Assembly: GCA_016302435.1 (NCBI GenBank) | Contig: JAEDNQ010000066.1 | Span: 1 to 11,749 of the forward strand | Reading direction: 5' to 3' | Source of the DNA: Bacteroidaceae bacterium | GTDB lineage: Bacteria > Bacteroidota > Bacteroidia > Bacteroidales > Bacteroidaceae | Length of the DNA stretch: 11,749 nt | Shown: positions 1 to 6,639 of the stretch, piece after piece | How positions within the stretch are numbered: the first letter of the stretch is position 1 | Layout: the number at the start of each line of letters is the position of its first letter | Made by a program: the position numbers and the translations under genes | Notes under the pieces: generated by a model | The model's database searches: none | The model's input: the letters and a program-made list of their open reading frames with translations, nothing else | Told to the model about the DNA's origin: nothing

Positions 1-44
1 CTTTACAGACAGGAATTCAATATTATTTATAACTTACAACAAAT

Positions 45-1013
45 ATGATACAACAATTTGCAGATTGGCTTATCTATGACCTTTTTGGCATAGACGCCAC
101 AACACGTTTAGGCGAAGCACTCAACTTCTTCGTCTATGACTCGCTGAAGATCATTCTTCTGCTCTTCCTCATCAGCACGGTGATGGGCGTGGTCAATGCC
201 TATTTTCCTGTCGAGCGACTGCGCAACTTTCTCAATTCGCGCAAGCTCTACGGATTGCAATATCTCATGGCATCCCTCTTCGGAGCAATCACACCCTTCT
301 GCTCATGCTCATCGATTCCGCTGTTCATCGGTTTCGTGAAAGGCGGCATACCATTGGGCGTGACCTTCTCCTTCCTCATCACCTCACCACTTGTCAACGA
401 GGTAGCAGTGGCAATGTTGGCCGGTACATTCGGTTGGAAGGTGACTGCCATCTATGTCATCAGCGGCATCTTGTTAGGAACGATTGGTGGATTTATCCTC
501 GGCAAGATGAAGTTGGAGAAACACCTCAGTCCTTGGGTATTGCAGATCCAGCAGATGGCAAATGGTGTACAAGAAGAAATGACCACCGAACGCATCACAC
601 TCATTAGACGAATGCCGCAGATTATAAAGGAAGCCATCGGCATCATCCGTGGCGTCATCCTTTACGTCATCATCGGCATCGCCATCGGAGCCACAATGCA
701 CGGCTATGTGCCAGAAGGATTCTTCGAGGAGTATCTGAGTGGCGAACATTGGTATGCCGTACCATTAGCGGTTATCCTTGCCGTACCGATGTATGCCAAC
801 GCTGCTGGCATCGTCCCTGTTGTCGAAGTCTTCGTAGCCAAAGGCGTAAGCCTCGGTACTGCCCTTGCTTTCATGATGTCGGTAGTAGGCCTCTCGCTCC
901 CCGAAGCCACCATGCTCAAGAAGGTGATGAACATGCGCCTCATCGGCATCTTTTTCGGAACGGTTGCCCTCGCCATCATATTGCTCGGATGGCTGTTCAA
1001 TGCAATATTGTAG
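45..1013 (+). CDS. ArsP/DUF318-family permease
   Basis: A 322-residue integral membrane protein of the permease family once called DUF318 (ArsP_1 type). Some family members export trivalent organoarsenicals; the substrate here cannot be read from the sequence. Hydrophobic segments lie at about residues 30-52, 72-98, 104-126, 133-154, 200-218, 238-258, 268-284 and 298-320. The family hallmark TPFCSCSSIP is at 83-92, with the Cys pair C86/C88, and its semi-repeat (GIVPVVEVFVAKG) is near 255-267, consistent with two inverted halves. A charged cytoplasmic loop covers about 155-195. The ATG at 45 is the first in frame and gives the expected full length; no Shine-Dalgarno is visible in the 44 bases before it. 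It reads toward the mobile element and is probably a chromosomal gene flanking it. Family assignment is solid; the arsenic role is only inferred. Confidence 0.88.
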   Translation: MIQQFADWLIYDLFGIDATTRLGEALNFFVYDSLKIILLLFLISTVMGVVNAYFPVERLRNFLNSRKLYGLQYLMASLFGAITPFCSCSSIPLFIGFVKGGIPLGVTFSFLITSPLVNEVAVAMLAGTFGWKVTAIYVISGILLGTIGGFILGKMKLEKHLSPWVLQIQQMANGVQEEMTTERITLIRRMPQIIKEAIGIIRGVILYVIIGIAIGATMHGYVPEGFFEEYLSGEHWYAVPLAVILAVPMYANAAGIVPVVEVFVAKGVSLGTALAFMMSVVGLSLPEATMLKKVMNMRLIGIFFGTVALAIILLGWLFNAIL

Positions 1014-1106
1014 TTAGGACGCATTCCTCTTTACGGATTTGCAACAGTTTGATGCAACAATTTGTGCTAGAAGATGATTCACATTAACTTTGGCAGTGAA
1101 CACTAA

Positions 1107-1140
1107 TAGTCCGAATGCCATTCTGTTGGCATTCGGACTA
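1107..1140. terminator. Perfect 14-bp hairpin, probable permease terminator
   Basis: A perfect inverted repeat, TAGTCCGAATGCCA, a 6-base loop TTCTGT, then its exact complement. It lies 93 bases after the permease stop. The tail on the + strand is only a short TTTAACAAA, so the T-tract is weak. It also lies 21 bases past the relaxase stop on the other strand and could serve both genes. If the putative att site at 1140 is right, the hairpin belongs to the chromosome. Confidence 0.7.
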
Positions 1141-1149
1141 TTTAACAAA
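1140..1149. repeat. Candidate left att site (ATTTAACAAA)
   Basis: This 10-bp word is repeated exactly at 8627-8636, at the integrase-proximal end. It begins on the last base of the permease hairpin and ends 12 bp before the relaxase stop codon. It is the longest exact direct repeat found by eye between the two intergenic flanks. In AT-rich sequence a 10-mer match has a real probability of being chance. Confidence 0.4.
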
Positions 1150-1161
1150 TACTCTTCAATC

Positions 1162-3225
1162 TCATATTGATATACCACCTTCTTTTCTCTTCTTTGACGC
1201 TCCCAACCCATACTTTTGAGTACCATCCCAATTAGTGAGTTGGTCAGCACATCCATTGGAGCCGCCTAAAGAGACGTATGTCTCTGCGTTGCATGACATG
1301 TGATCTACGAATGCACAGAAGTTGCTAATGGCAGACTCTGAGAAATCAACCTCTTTTGTAGCAAATAACTTTGTCCAACTACAAACGCACTCTTCACGAA
1401 AATCACTACAATCTTTCCACGAAAGACCAGAAAGAAAGTTTTTTACGGATGCTTCAATTCCATCACTATTGAAGAGCGAGTGATTATGTTTGGAAGCAGA
1501 TGCCATTATACCATAATAGATTGATGATGCCTCTTTCTGGTTAAATGAGGTTCTGGTGGTCAGAGCAAAGGCACGGAGTGCAGATCGTCCTTCTGATATG
1601 AACCTGTCTAGAACACCATTGTGTCTTGTGATTCGTGCTTCTGCCTCACGTTTTGCTTCGGCAGCAATACGTGCTTCACGTTCCTTGCGCTCTTTCACCT
1701 TCTTAGCAGCCTCGTTAAATTCGGGCTCTTTCCACAGAGCGTTCCACTGCATAGAAAGATTCTCATGAGCAGAACGAAGGTTGCCCAATTCTTTCTCAGC
1801 CTTATCTGCACGAGTCTTCTCTGCAATTCTGGAGTTACGGAGTTTCTGGACCGCATCTTCATCAATCAAAGTCAAGCGGAATTTGAGACCATCGATCTCC
1901 TCTGTCAGATTGGAAACCTTGACATTGAGTTCATTAATCTCAGCATCCTTCTCTGAAACAAGACTATCCTTGTCCTTCAATTCCTTTGCAAGATTCTTGT
2001 TGCTGTCCCATGTCATGCGGAAGTTCTGACCGATAGACTCAGCCGTTGGTTTTCCGCCCTTCCACTTCAAACCTGAAGCTTTTATAATGCCATCAATAGT
2101 TTCCTTAACACCAGCCTCGTATGACTCCTTGATCTTTTCTGCTTCTTCTTTCTTGAACTTGCCTGGCTGAAAGATCTTGGCAAGGAAACCTGATTGAGCA
2201 GTCTTCAGTTCCTTCTGGGCTTCATTCTTCTGATGCTGGATGACAGCGGTCTCGGCTTCAATCTCTGCTTTCTGTCGTTTTGCTTCTTCGATAGCCAGTT
2301 TTGCCTGGCGCTCAGCTTCAAGTGTTACCTTGTCCTTATGCTTGCGCTCACGCTTCTCTTCATCAGAAAGCTCTTCATACGGGATGCCACGTTCAAGTCC
2401 GTACTTGTAACCAACCACATCATGATAATCAGTATGAAGTTGGGAAAGATATTCGGACTTCTCCTTCTTTGTCTCACCCCACACCTTTGCGTATGACACA
2501 CGTTCAACCATGCCCTTGGTTGCTTCACGCTTGGTGTAGTTGCCTCGCTCGTCCTTTGGCAAAGCCTTCCATTCCTTGGTGGTGAGTTCTACATCAGGAT
2601 TGTCATTGCTGACATACACACTACCTATGCGTCCACGTTTCTTGACCTGTTCAACAGGAACAGTGAGGACATGTGCATGGATGTTGGTCTCATCACAATG
2701 AACACTGAAACCGATGACGTTTTCTTCGCCCCATTTACGGCAAGCAAACTTGTAGGTGTCCACAGCCCATTCTCGGATTGGATCCATAAGTTTGATGTGA
2801 CTCTGGTCTGCATTAGGGTCGGAAGTGTCAAGCTCTTGGTCACCGAAAGCGAGTCGCTTCATCACATCACGGTCACCACTAAAGATAATGTCCACAAGAC
2901 AATTGGGCGTGTTCTGTGAAACCTGTTCTGGATTGTTCGCATCCTTGTATGGTTTGAAACCAAGTTCTTCATAACGCTGCTGTAGTCGAATGTACAAAGG
3001 CACAGGATTAGAGCCAAGAGGCTCTATCTTTCCACCTTTCGTAATCTCAAAATTGAGGTGCTTGCGAGAGAAGTTATAATGGTTGTTCTTCTCCTTCTCT
3101 ACGTTCTTTAGCTGGTAACGTTTTTCGTCCCAGCCTCTTCGCTCTGCCTCATTGCTAACTTGGACAGGAAATGATTTTCTATCTTTGCCAGCATGTATTG
3201 AGGCGCGTGGAATATGCTCTTCCAT
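1162..3225 (-). CDS. mob: MobV-family relaxase (Pre/Mob type)
   Basis: A 687-residue mobilisation protein expected to nick oriT on one strand and stay bound to the transferred DNA. The N-terminal relaxase domain covers about residues 1-290. It carries the family metal-binding signature HCDETNIHAH at 176-185 (H176, H183, H185, with acidic D178/E179), the counterpart of the HxDExxPHxH motif of MobV enzymes; Asn-Ile replaces the usual Thr-Pro. The N-terminus (PRASIHAGKDRK) resembles the start of other family members. A long charged coiled-coil, rich in Glu, Lys and Ala, runs from about 285 to 530 with a break near 345-405. The tail (530-687) is not recognised and has six Cys (606, 613, 615, 637, 645, 659). 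The ATG at 3225 is the first in frame and follows a 243-bp structured region taken to be oriT. It is the last gene of the element, and the stop lies next to the left boundary. Confidence 0.9.
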   Translation of the reverse strand: MEEHIPRASIHAGKDRKSFPVQVSNEAERRGWDEKRYQLKNVEKEKNNHYNFSRKHLNFEITKGGKIEPLGSNPVPLYIRLQQRYEELGFKPYKDANNPEQVSQNTPNCLVDIIFSGDRDVMKRLAFGDQELDTSDPNADQSHIKLMDPIREWAVDTYKFACRKWGEENVIGFSVHCDETNIHAHVLTVPVEQVKKRGRIGSVYVSNDNPDVELTTKEWKALPKDERGNYTKREATKGMVERVSYAKVWGETKKEKSEYLSQLHTDYHDVVGYKYGLERGIPYEELSDEEKRERKHKDKVTLEAERQAKLAIEEAKRQKAEIEAETAVIQHQKNEAQKELKTAQSGFLAKIFQPGKFKKEEAEKIKESYEAGVKETIDGIIKASGLKWKGGKPTAESIGQNFRMTWDSNKNLAKELKDKDSLVSEKDAEINELNVKVSNLTEEIDGLKFRLTLIDEDAVQKLRNSRIAEKTRADKAEKELGNLRSAHENLSMQWNALWKEPEFNEAAKKVKERKEREARIAAEAKREAEARITRHNGVLDRFISEGRSALRAFALTTRTSFNQKEASSIYYGIMASASKHNHSLFNSDGIEASVKNFLSGLSWKDCSDFREECVCSWTKLFATKEVDFSESAISNFCAFVDHMSCNAETYVSLGGSNGCADQLTNWDGTQKYGLGASKKRKEGGISI

Positions 3226-3247
3226 ATTCGTGATTTTGTATTAGAAT

Positions 3248-3285
3248 CCAGTGATACCACTGGCAGTATGTGTATAAATGTGTCA
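3248..3285. other. Candidate nic-site hairpin of oriT
   Basis: A perfect 6-bp inverted repeat, CCAGTG-ATAC-CACTGG (3248-3263), is followed at once by CAGTATGTGTATAAATG. The arrangement of a hairpin followed by a (T)AGTGTG-TTAT-like sequence resembles the nic region of pMV158, the model MobV plasmid. The resemblance is in layout and partial sequence only; the nicked strand and the exact phosphodiester are not determined. It lies only 23-62 bp from the relaxase start. Confidence 0.45.
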
Positions 3286-3315
3286 TCGGGTCTCGGGCAG
3301 AGCCTGAGCATAATT

Positions 3316-3390
3316 GGACTTTTTAAGGGAGCCATCGTAAGTGGTGATTCTAAAAGTCCCTATTATGTTTAGGACTTTTAGAAAAAGTCC
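3316..3390. repeat. Nested GGACTTTT/AAAAGTCC inverted repeats
   Basis: Four copies of one 8-9 bp word in alternating orientation: GGACTTTTT (3316-3324), AAAAGTCC (3352-3359), GGACTTTT (3372-3379) and AAAAAGTCC (3382-3390). They permit mutually exclusive stems: a perfect 12-bp stem 3348-3359/3372-3383 with a 12-base loop; a perfect 8-bp stem 3372-3379/3383-3390 with a 3-base loop; and long-range pairing of 3316-3324 with 3382-3390. Such an array could act in oriT recognition, in attenuation of the relaxase transcript, or as a primase loading structure; the sequence alone does not decide. Confidence 0.75.
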
Positions 3391-3468
3391 GCTGTACGCC
3401 CTGGGCGTTTCTGTATAGCCTGCCCGTCAGTTCAGGAGAATCTCGTGTACTGTTATGTATGTTCGACA

Positions 3469-5427
3469 TCATGATGCTTCTGATGAATTTGGAGTTAGCT
3501 TGCGATAATCATTATGTTCACATCGCTCCAGGCGCCCTTGAAGAATGAAGGTGTTAATCCACTTGCTGGTGGTGCTTGGGGAGAATCCTAAATCGGTTGA
3601 TACTGCAACATACTGAGGACGGCTGAAAGAATCCGGAAGTGCTGCATAAAGCATCTCCATCTTGTCTTTTTTAGTAAGAATCTTGCCACCTATGGTTGTC
3701 GCAACATCAGTCTTTGGCAGATGAGAGTAACAATATACGGTGTGATAGATTAGAGTGTCACCAAGAGCCATCGCGATTCTGAAGTCTTCCTCTTTGCAGC
3801 GAAGAATAGTACGAACATCTTTCTGTGCTAAGGCGGATGGATTTGGCGTTTCATCCATAAAGCGAATAGCTGTCAGTACCATTATCATGCGGAACACGGC
3901 AAAAGCCAAGCGTCTGACAACACCCTGCATATCATTAGAGATGTCTTCAACAGCCTCCTTGTTTACCAATCGATAGTGCTGATTGAACTCTTCACATAGA
4001 TCTTGAGGAATAACGACTCTATAGTTTCCACCACGGAAGAAAGTCTCACGCATTCGTTTGTATCTAAGTCCCAACTGATAGTAAACATCACGCAAAGAGG
4101 AACTATGTTTTCCCTCGGAAAATGAGCTCTCAGAAAGAACGTCACGGAAGTCCATTTTGAAAGGAATGTGATAGCATGTGATTCGAGAGAATGTTCCGTC
4201 CTCAGCTTTTGGAGTAAGCGTGTACAACTGTTCTGGAGTGCCTGACAGACAAATAGCCAGCATTGGATGCTCAACAAGTCGATCCTCGTTTTCCTTACGA
4301 CGCTTAATGTCAATGGGCTCATGATGGTAGGCCTTACGAATGATTGTTGTATAATCACCAAACTCAGACTTCAGAACAGCAGTCAGGGTATCGCACTCGG
4401 TGTCAAAGATTAGACCGATACCGTCATTATAGTCCAATTGTTCTATGACAGATGCAGCGCTACTGTTCGTCGGAATAAAAAGGGTACGGCGATGTGGTTC
4501 CTCTCCAGAGAAGGTATTGCCATCCTGCTTTGCTTGTCTCTTCTCGGCCTTATATTCACGTATCTGCTGGTCAGAAATCTCACGAAGTTCCTTATGGATA
4601 GGAGCCACCAGTTGACGACAGTAATTCAATGATCCCTTACCCATACCTGCATCTGCCATGACAAAGAAGTACAACATCGGTCCCCAATCATCATGATTAT
4701 ATTCACCAACGACATTGTGTAATGTAATGGATAAGCAAGTCATTGCACCCATGAGAATCATATCTCTATCGTCCGGAGAAATGCAGTTGTCAACAACCTC
4801 TTTCAAGAACGGAGGGAGTGTTTCATAAACAAAAGAAGGGAAATGAGGGAGTTCTTCTTCGTCATAAATCCATTTGCCGCCAATTTCACATAAATGGACA
4901 TTTGGATTTTTGGCTTTATGGATATTTGCAGATTGAGGCTGTGGTGCTTTATCACTATCTCCATTTTTCCAAAAATCCATATTTCCAATGTGGGCATTTT
5001 TGATTTCTGTAGGTGGTACATCAGGTTTGGCATTGGAAATATCTACGCCTCTATCCTTTGCCATTTGGAAGAAAGTGCCGATAGTTACACCAGAACCAGT
5101 AGAGGCAAGACATTTATCATATTGTTTGTCAGTCTCGGCATGGTTGTATTTCGCATTCACCTTGCTGACACGATGAAAGAAATCACGCCCAGATTCTTTG
5201 AACTCGCTTGCAAGGGCAAAGCCTACCTTTACCCAGGCGTCATAACCTTCTGTGATGTCAACTCCACTTTCCTCAATGAGTCCAATTACACGGTCTACCT
5301 TATCATAAGTACATTCGCCCCCTATATTATTATAAGGAGTCATCTGCTGTGAGGCGTTCTTAGCTGCATTGCTATTAGAAGGGGCATTCTCCCACTGCTC
5401 TGGTAAAAAAGTTTTCTTTTCTGACAT
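3469..5427 (-). CDS. PriCT-2/DUF3987 primase-helicase-like protein
   Basis: A 652-residue protein probably acting in replication of the excised element. An N-terminal PriCT-2-like module (about 42-128) holds YDAWVKVGFALASE and the YDKCLAS/TIGTFF segment typical of primase C-terminal domains. A DUF3987 ATPase-like core follows (about 195-480): Walker A-like ADAGMGKGS at 258-266 (K264), Walker B-like GLIFDTE at 338-344 (D342), a sensor-like strand AICLSGTPEQL at 391-401, and a possible arginine finger in GTFSRITCY (R415). The C-terminal 65 residues look like a winged helix. The first ATG, at 5427, lies inside the upstream gene, a 53-bp overlap in the +1 frame. A second Met (residue 29, 5343) lies after that gene's stop, and neither has a clear ribosome-binding site. 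In many Bacteroidales proteins these modules are fused to the VirE_N domain encoded just upstream; here they are separate. Confidence 0.82.
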   Translation of the reverse strand: MSEKKTFLPEQWENAPSNSNAAKNASQQMTPYNNIGGECTYDKVDRVIGLIEESGVDITEGYDAWVKVGFALASEFKESGRDFFHRVSKVNAKYNHAETDKQYDKCLASTGSGVTIGTFFQMAKDRGVDISNAKPDVPPTEIKNAHIGNMDFWKNGDSDKAPQPQSANIHKAKNPNVHLCEIGGKWIYDEEELPHFPSFVYETLPPFLKEVVDNCISPDDRDMILMGAMTCLSITLHNVVGEYNHDDWGPMLYFFVMADAGMGKGSLNYCRQLVAPIHKELREISDQQIREYKAEKRQAKQDGNTFSGEEPHRRTLFIPTNSSAASVIEQLDYNDGIGLIFDTECDTLTAVLKSEFGDYTTIIRKAYHHEPIDIKRRKENEDRLVEHPMLAICLSGTPEQLYTLTPKAEDGTFSRITCYHIPFKMDFRDVLSESSFSEGKHSSSLRDVYYQLGLRYKRMRETFFRGGNYRVVIPQDLCEEFNQHYRLVNKEAVEDISNDMQGVVRRLAFAVFRMIMVLTAIRFMDETPNPSALAQKDVRTILRCKEEDFRIAMALGDTLIYHTVYCYSHLPKTDVATTIGGKILTKKDKMEMLYAALPDSFSRPQYVAVSTDLGFSPSTTSKWINTFILQGRLERCEHNDYRKLTPNSSEAS

Positions 5428-6016
5428 ATTCTGGATATTTTGAATTTATGTATGCTTCAGGATCGTAAGGAATGAAGCACGAGCGTGCCACATCACTCCC
5501 AGATTTGTCTGGCTCAGGATAACCAGAAGCAACAAGATAGTTATAAACTGCATTGTAGAAACGACTGTGTTCCCAGCCTTTACGCTCAATGTCTATCACC
5601 CACTTTAAGCCATTGCCTGATGGTGAACGGAAGAGTAGTTCAGTCTCAAAGCAATCATCATGAAGCAGTCTTTCCCTCAACGACGGAATGTCTGCTACAT
5701 GGTCAAAGTCAATGCAAAGCAATTCCGAATGCAACAGGAGGTGATTCTTGTTGCGAATGCGGAATGTACCTGAGAACGTACAAAAGTCAAAGTTTTCTGC
5801 TTTGTATTTCCTCGCTGCATCTTTATCGATTATTGCACGTAAAGTCTCTGTTTGCCTTTGGGCATAAGGACCGACAATGTAGCGATAGATGTCAGGAATG
5901 GTGATACACCTAAGTGGTTCTACGTTTCTGATTGGTTTCCTGAAGAAAGAGAAGGAGTGATTTTCTCCCTCTCGTTCTCCAAGGAAATCTTCATAGATGG
6001 ACAGGGCATTATCCAT
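5375..6016 (-). CDS. VirE_N/BT4734-like primase-domain protein
   Basis: A 213-residue protein matching the BT4734-like (VirE N-terminal, PF08800-type) domain, thought related to archaeo-eukaryotic primases. Residues that fit a primase-type site are an Asp pair in LLCIDFDHV (about 99-107), the SPSGNGLKWVIDI segment (about 130-142), and DVARSCFIPYDPEAYI (about 173-188). An in-frame Met 31 codons upstream (6109) was rejected: it lies deep inside the preceding gene, whereas the ATG at 6014-6016 overlaps that gene's stop by 8 bp and has a good Shine-Dalgarno, AAAGGAGG, at 6029-6036. Its 3' end overlaps the DUF3987 gene by 53 bp. The three-gene run suggests coupled translation and a two-subunit primase-helicase. 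Catalytic activity is inferred, not shown. Confidence 0.82.
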   Translation of the reverse strand: MDNALSIYEDFLGEREGENHSFSFFRKPIRNVEPLRCITIPDIYRYIVGPYAQRQTETLRAIIDKDAARKYKAENFDFCTFSGTFRIRNKNHLLLHSELLCIDFDHVADIPSLRERLLHDDCFETELLFRSPSGNGLKWVIDIERKGWEHSRFYNAVYNYLVASGYPEPDKSGSDVARSCFIPYDPEAYINSKYPEYVRKENFFTRAVGECPF

Positions 6017-6392
6017 AATTGCGCGTCGCCTCCTTTCTGCCAGATAAAGGATTATTAGAAACGTATGCCCGTGCTTGGTCCATAAGATCCTTACCTGACG
6101 ACATACCATCTTCTGCTAACCATGCATCAATCTCAGACTTGATAAAGTACAGTTCTCCTTTTTTATGATAAGGTATCTTAGGAGGCTTAGCAGATACCCA
6201 TCCATAGACCGTTTGCTTCTTCGGTTTTGTTGGCAAATAGTCGCAAAGTTCTGTAATGTTAAAACGAACTTCTTCTACTACAGGCACGCAATTATGATTG
6301 TTCATATTGCCTACCATCGTTTCAAGGTTGCCGATTCGTTTGAGTATCTCGCTCAAAGCTTCTGGCATGGTGTCGAATGTGATTTTTTCCAT
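6009..6392 (-). CDS. Small HTH (excisionase/MerR-like) DNA-binding protein
   Basis: A 127-residue protein with a single helix-turn-helix of the excisionase/MerR-like class (HTH_17 type) at about 44-92: FNITELCDYL is the first helix, TVYGWVSAKPPKIPYHKKGE carries the recognition helix and wing turn, and LYFIKSEIDAWLAE is the closing strand and helix. Residues 1-30 form a short amphipathic helix that may dimerise. It is the first gene of the replication/mobilisation run and overlaps the next gene by 8 bp. Its place suggests a role as excisionase, as regulator of the prim-mob operon, or as a replication accessory factor; I cannot choose between them. An 11-bp motif shared with the other HTH gene lies 33-43 bp upstream of its start. 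Confidence 0.8.
   Translation of the reverse strand: MEKITFDTMPEALSEILKRIGNLETMVGNMNNHNCVPVVEEVRFNITELCDYLPTKPKKQTVYGWVSAKPPKIPYHKKGELYFIKSEIDAWLAEDGMSSGKDLMDQARAYVSNNPLSGRKEATRNYG
6029..6036 (-). promoter_or_regulatory. Strong Shine-Dalgarno deciding the VirE_N start
   Basis: AAAGGAGG on the - strand, 12 bases before the ATG at 6014-6016. It is notable because clear Shine-Dalgarno sequences are otherwise absent before the genes of this window. It supports the shorter 213-residue form of the downstream protein and translational coupling to the HTH gene. Confidence 0.6.
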
Positions 6393-6584
6393 ATTCTTAT
6401 TGATTTTTTCGATGAATTACATCGCAAGAATACGGAGATAAGCAGAGTATGTAGGGGTATATGATAAATATAGTCTATTATAGTCGTAAGTCACTAATTG
6501 TCAATGAATAAATAATCAATATTAATTTCGCTACGAACATACAACGTAAGTATTCGTAACAGAATCGTTAAGAATATAAAGCAG
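6393..6584. promoter_or_regulatory. AT-rich intergenic control region of the prim-mob run
   Basis: No gene was seen. It lies between the integrase terminator and the small HTH gene, so it should hold the promoter for HTH-primase-mob. Visible structure: CAAGAATACGG at 6425-6435; two TATAGTC direct repeats exactly 10 bp apart (6469-6475 and 6479-6485), which would place bound proteins on one helix face; and a TACGAA/TTCGTA inverted repeat with a 15-base spacer around 6532-6558. I found no full TTTG/TAnnTTTG promoter; TATTCTTG inside the shared motif is one base away from the -7 box but has no -33 partner. Confidence 0.5.
6425..6435 (-). repeat. Shared motif CCGTATTCTTG, copy 1
   Basis: On the - strand CCGTATTCTTG, 33 bp upstream of the small HTH gene. 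An identical 11-mer occurs at 8583-8593 upstream of the zinc-finger/double-HTH gene. Both face the same way relative to the gene behind them. It could be an operator for an element-encoded regulator or a variant -7 box. Confidence 0.55.
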
Positions 6585-6620
6585 AAAAAAGGCTACCTAA
6601 GCATTTTACTTAGATAGCCT
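6585..6620 (-). terminator. Rho-independent terminator of the HTH-integrase operon
   Basis: On the - strand, AGGCTATCTAAG, the 7-base loop TAAAATG, then CTTAGGTAGCCT: a 12-bp stem with a single G-U wobble, running directly into a T-tract of six (counting the last stem base). It starts 20 bases past the integrase stop. It separates the integration module from the replication/mobilisation module. Confidence 0.9.
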
Positions 6621-6639
6621 AATCGATAGTTATGAATTT

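Larger units (their letters stand above)
3226..3468. other. Structured non-coding region, candidate oriT and relaxase leader
   Basis: A 243-bp gap in an otherwise tightly packed gene array, lying directly upstream of the relaxase start, where oriT is normally found in MobV systems. It contains at least five hairpins: CCAGTG/CACTGG (3248-3263), CTCGGGC/GCCTGAG (near 3293-3309, one wobble), the GGACTTTT/AAAAGTCC family (3316-3390) and ACGCCC/GGGCGT (near 3396-3408). I see no convincing reading frame in it; the open frame on the - strand across 3108-3335 overlaps the relaxase in another frame. No clear Bacteroidetes promoter for the relaxase was recognised. Confidence 0.65.

Noticed and set aside
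305..607. 100-codon open frame on the + strand inside the permease gene
   Set aside because: It is an out-of-frame shadow of a well-supported membrane protein, with no recognisable features.
3108..3335. 75-codon open frame on the - strand across the relaxase start
   Set aside because: It overlaps the relaxase gene in another frame and the hairpin region; composition is not protein-like.
3316..3390. CRISPR-like array
   Set aside because: The repeats are only 8-9 bp, alternate in orientation and lack uniform spacers; no cas genes are present.
6017..6109. 31-codon N-terminal extension of the VirE_N protein
   Set aside because: It lies wholly within the preceding HTH gene, and the internal ATG at 6016 has a strong Shine-Dalgarno and an 8-bp stop/start overlap.
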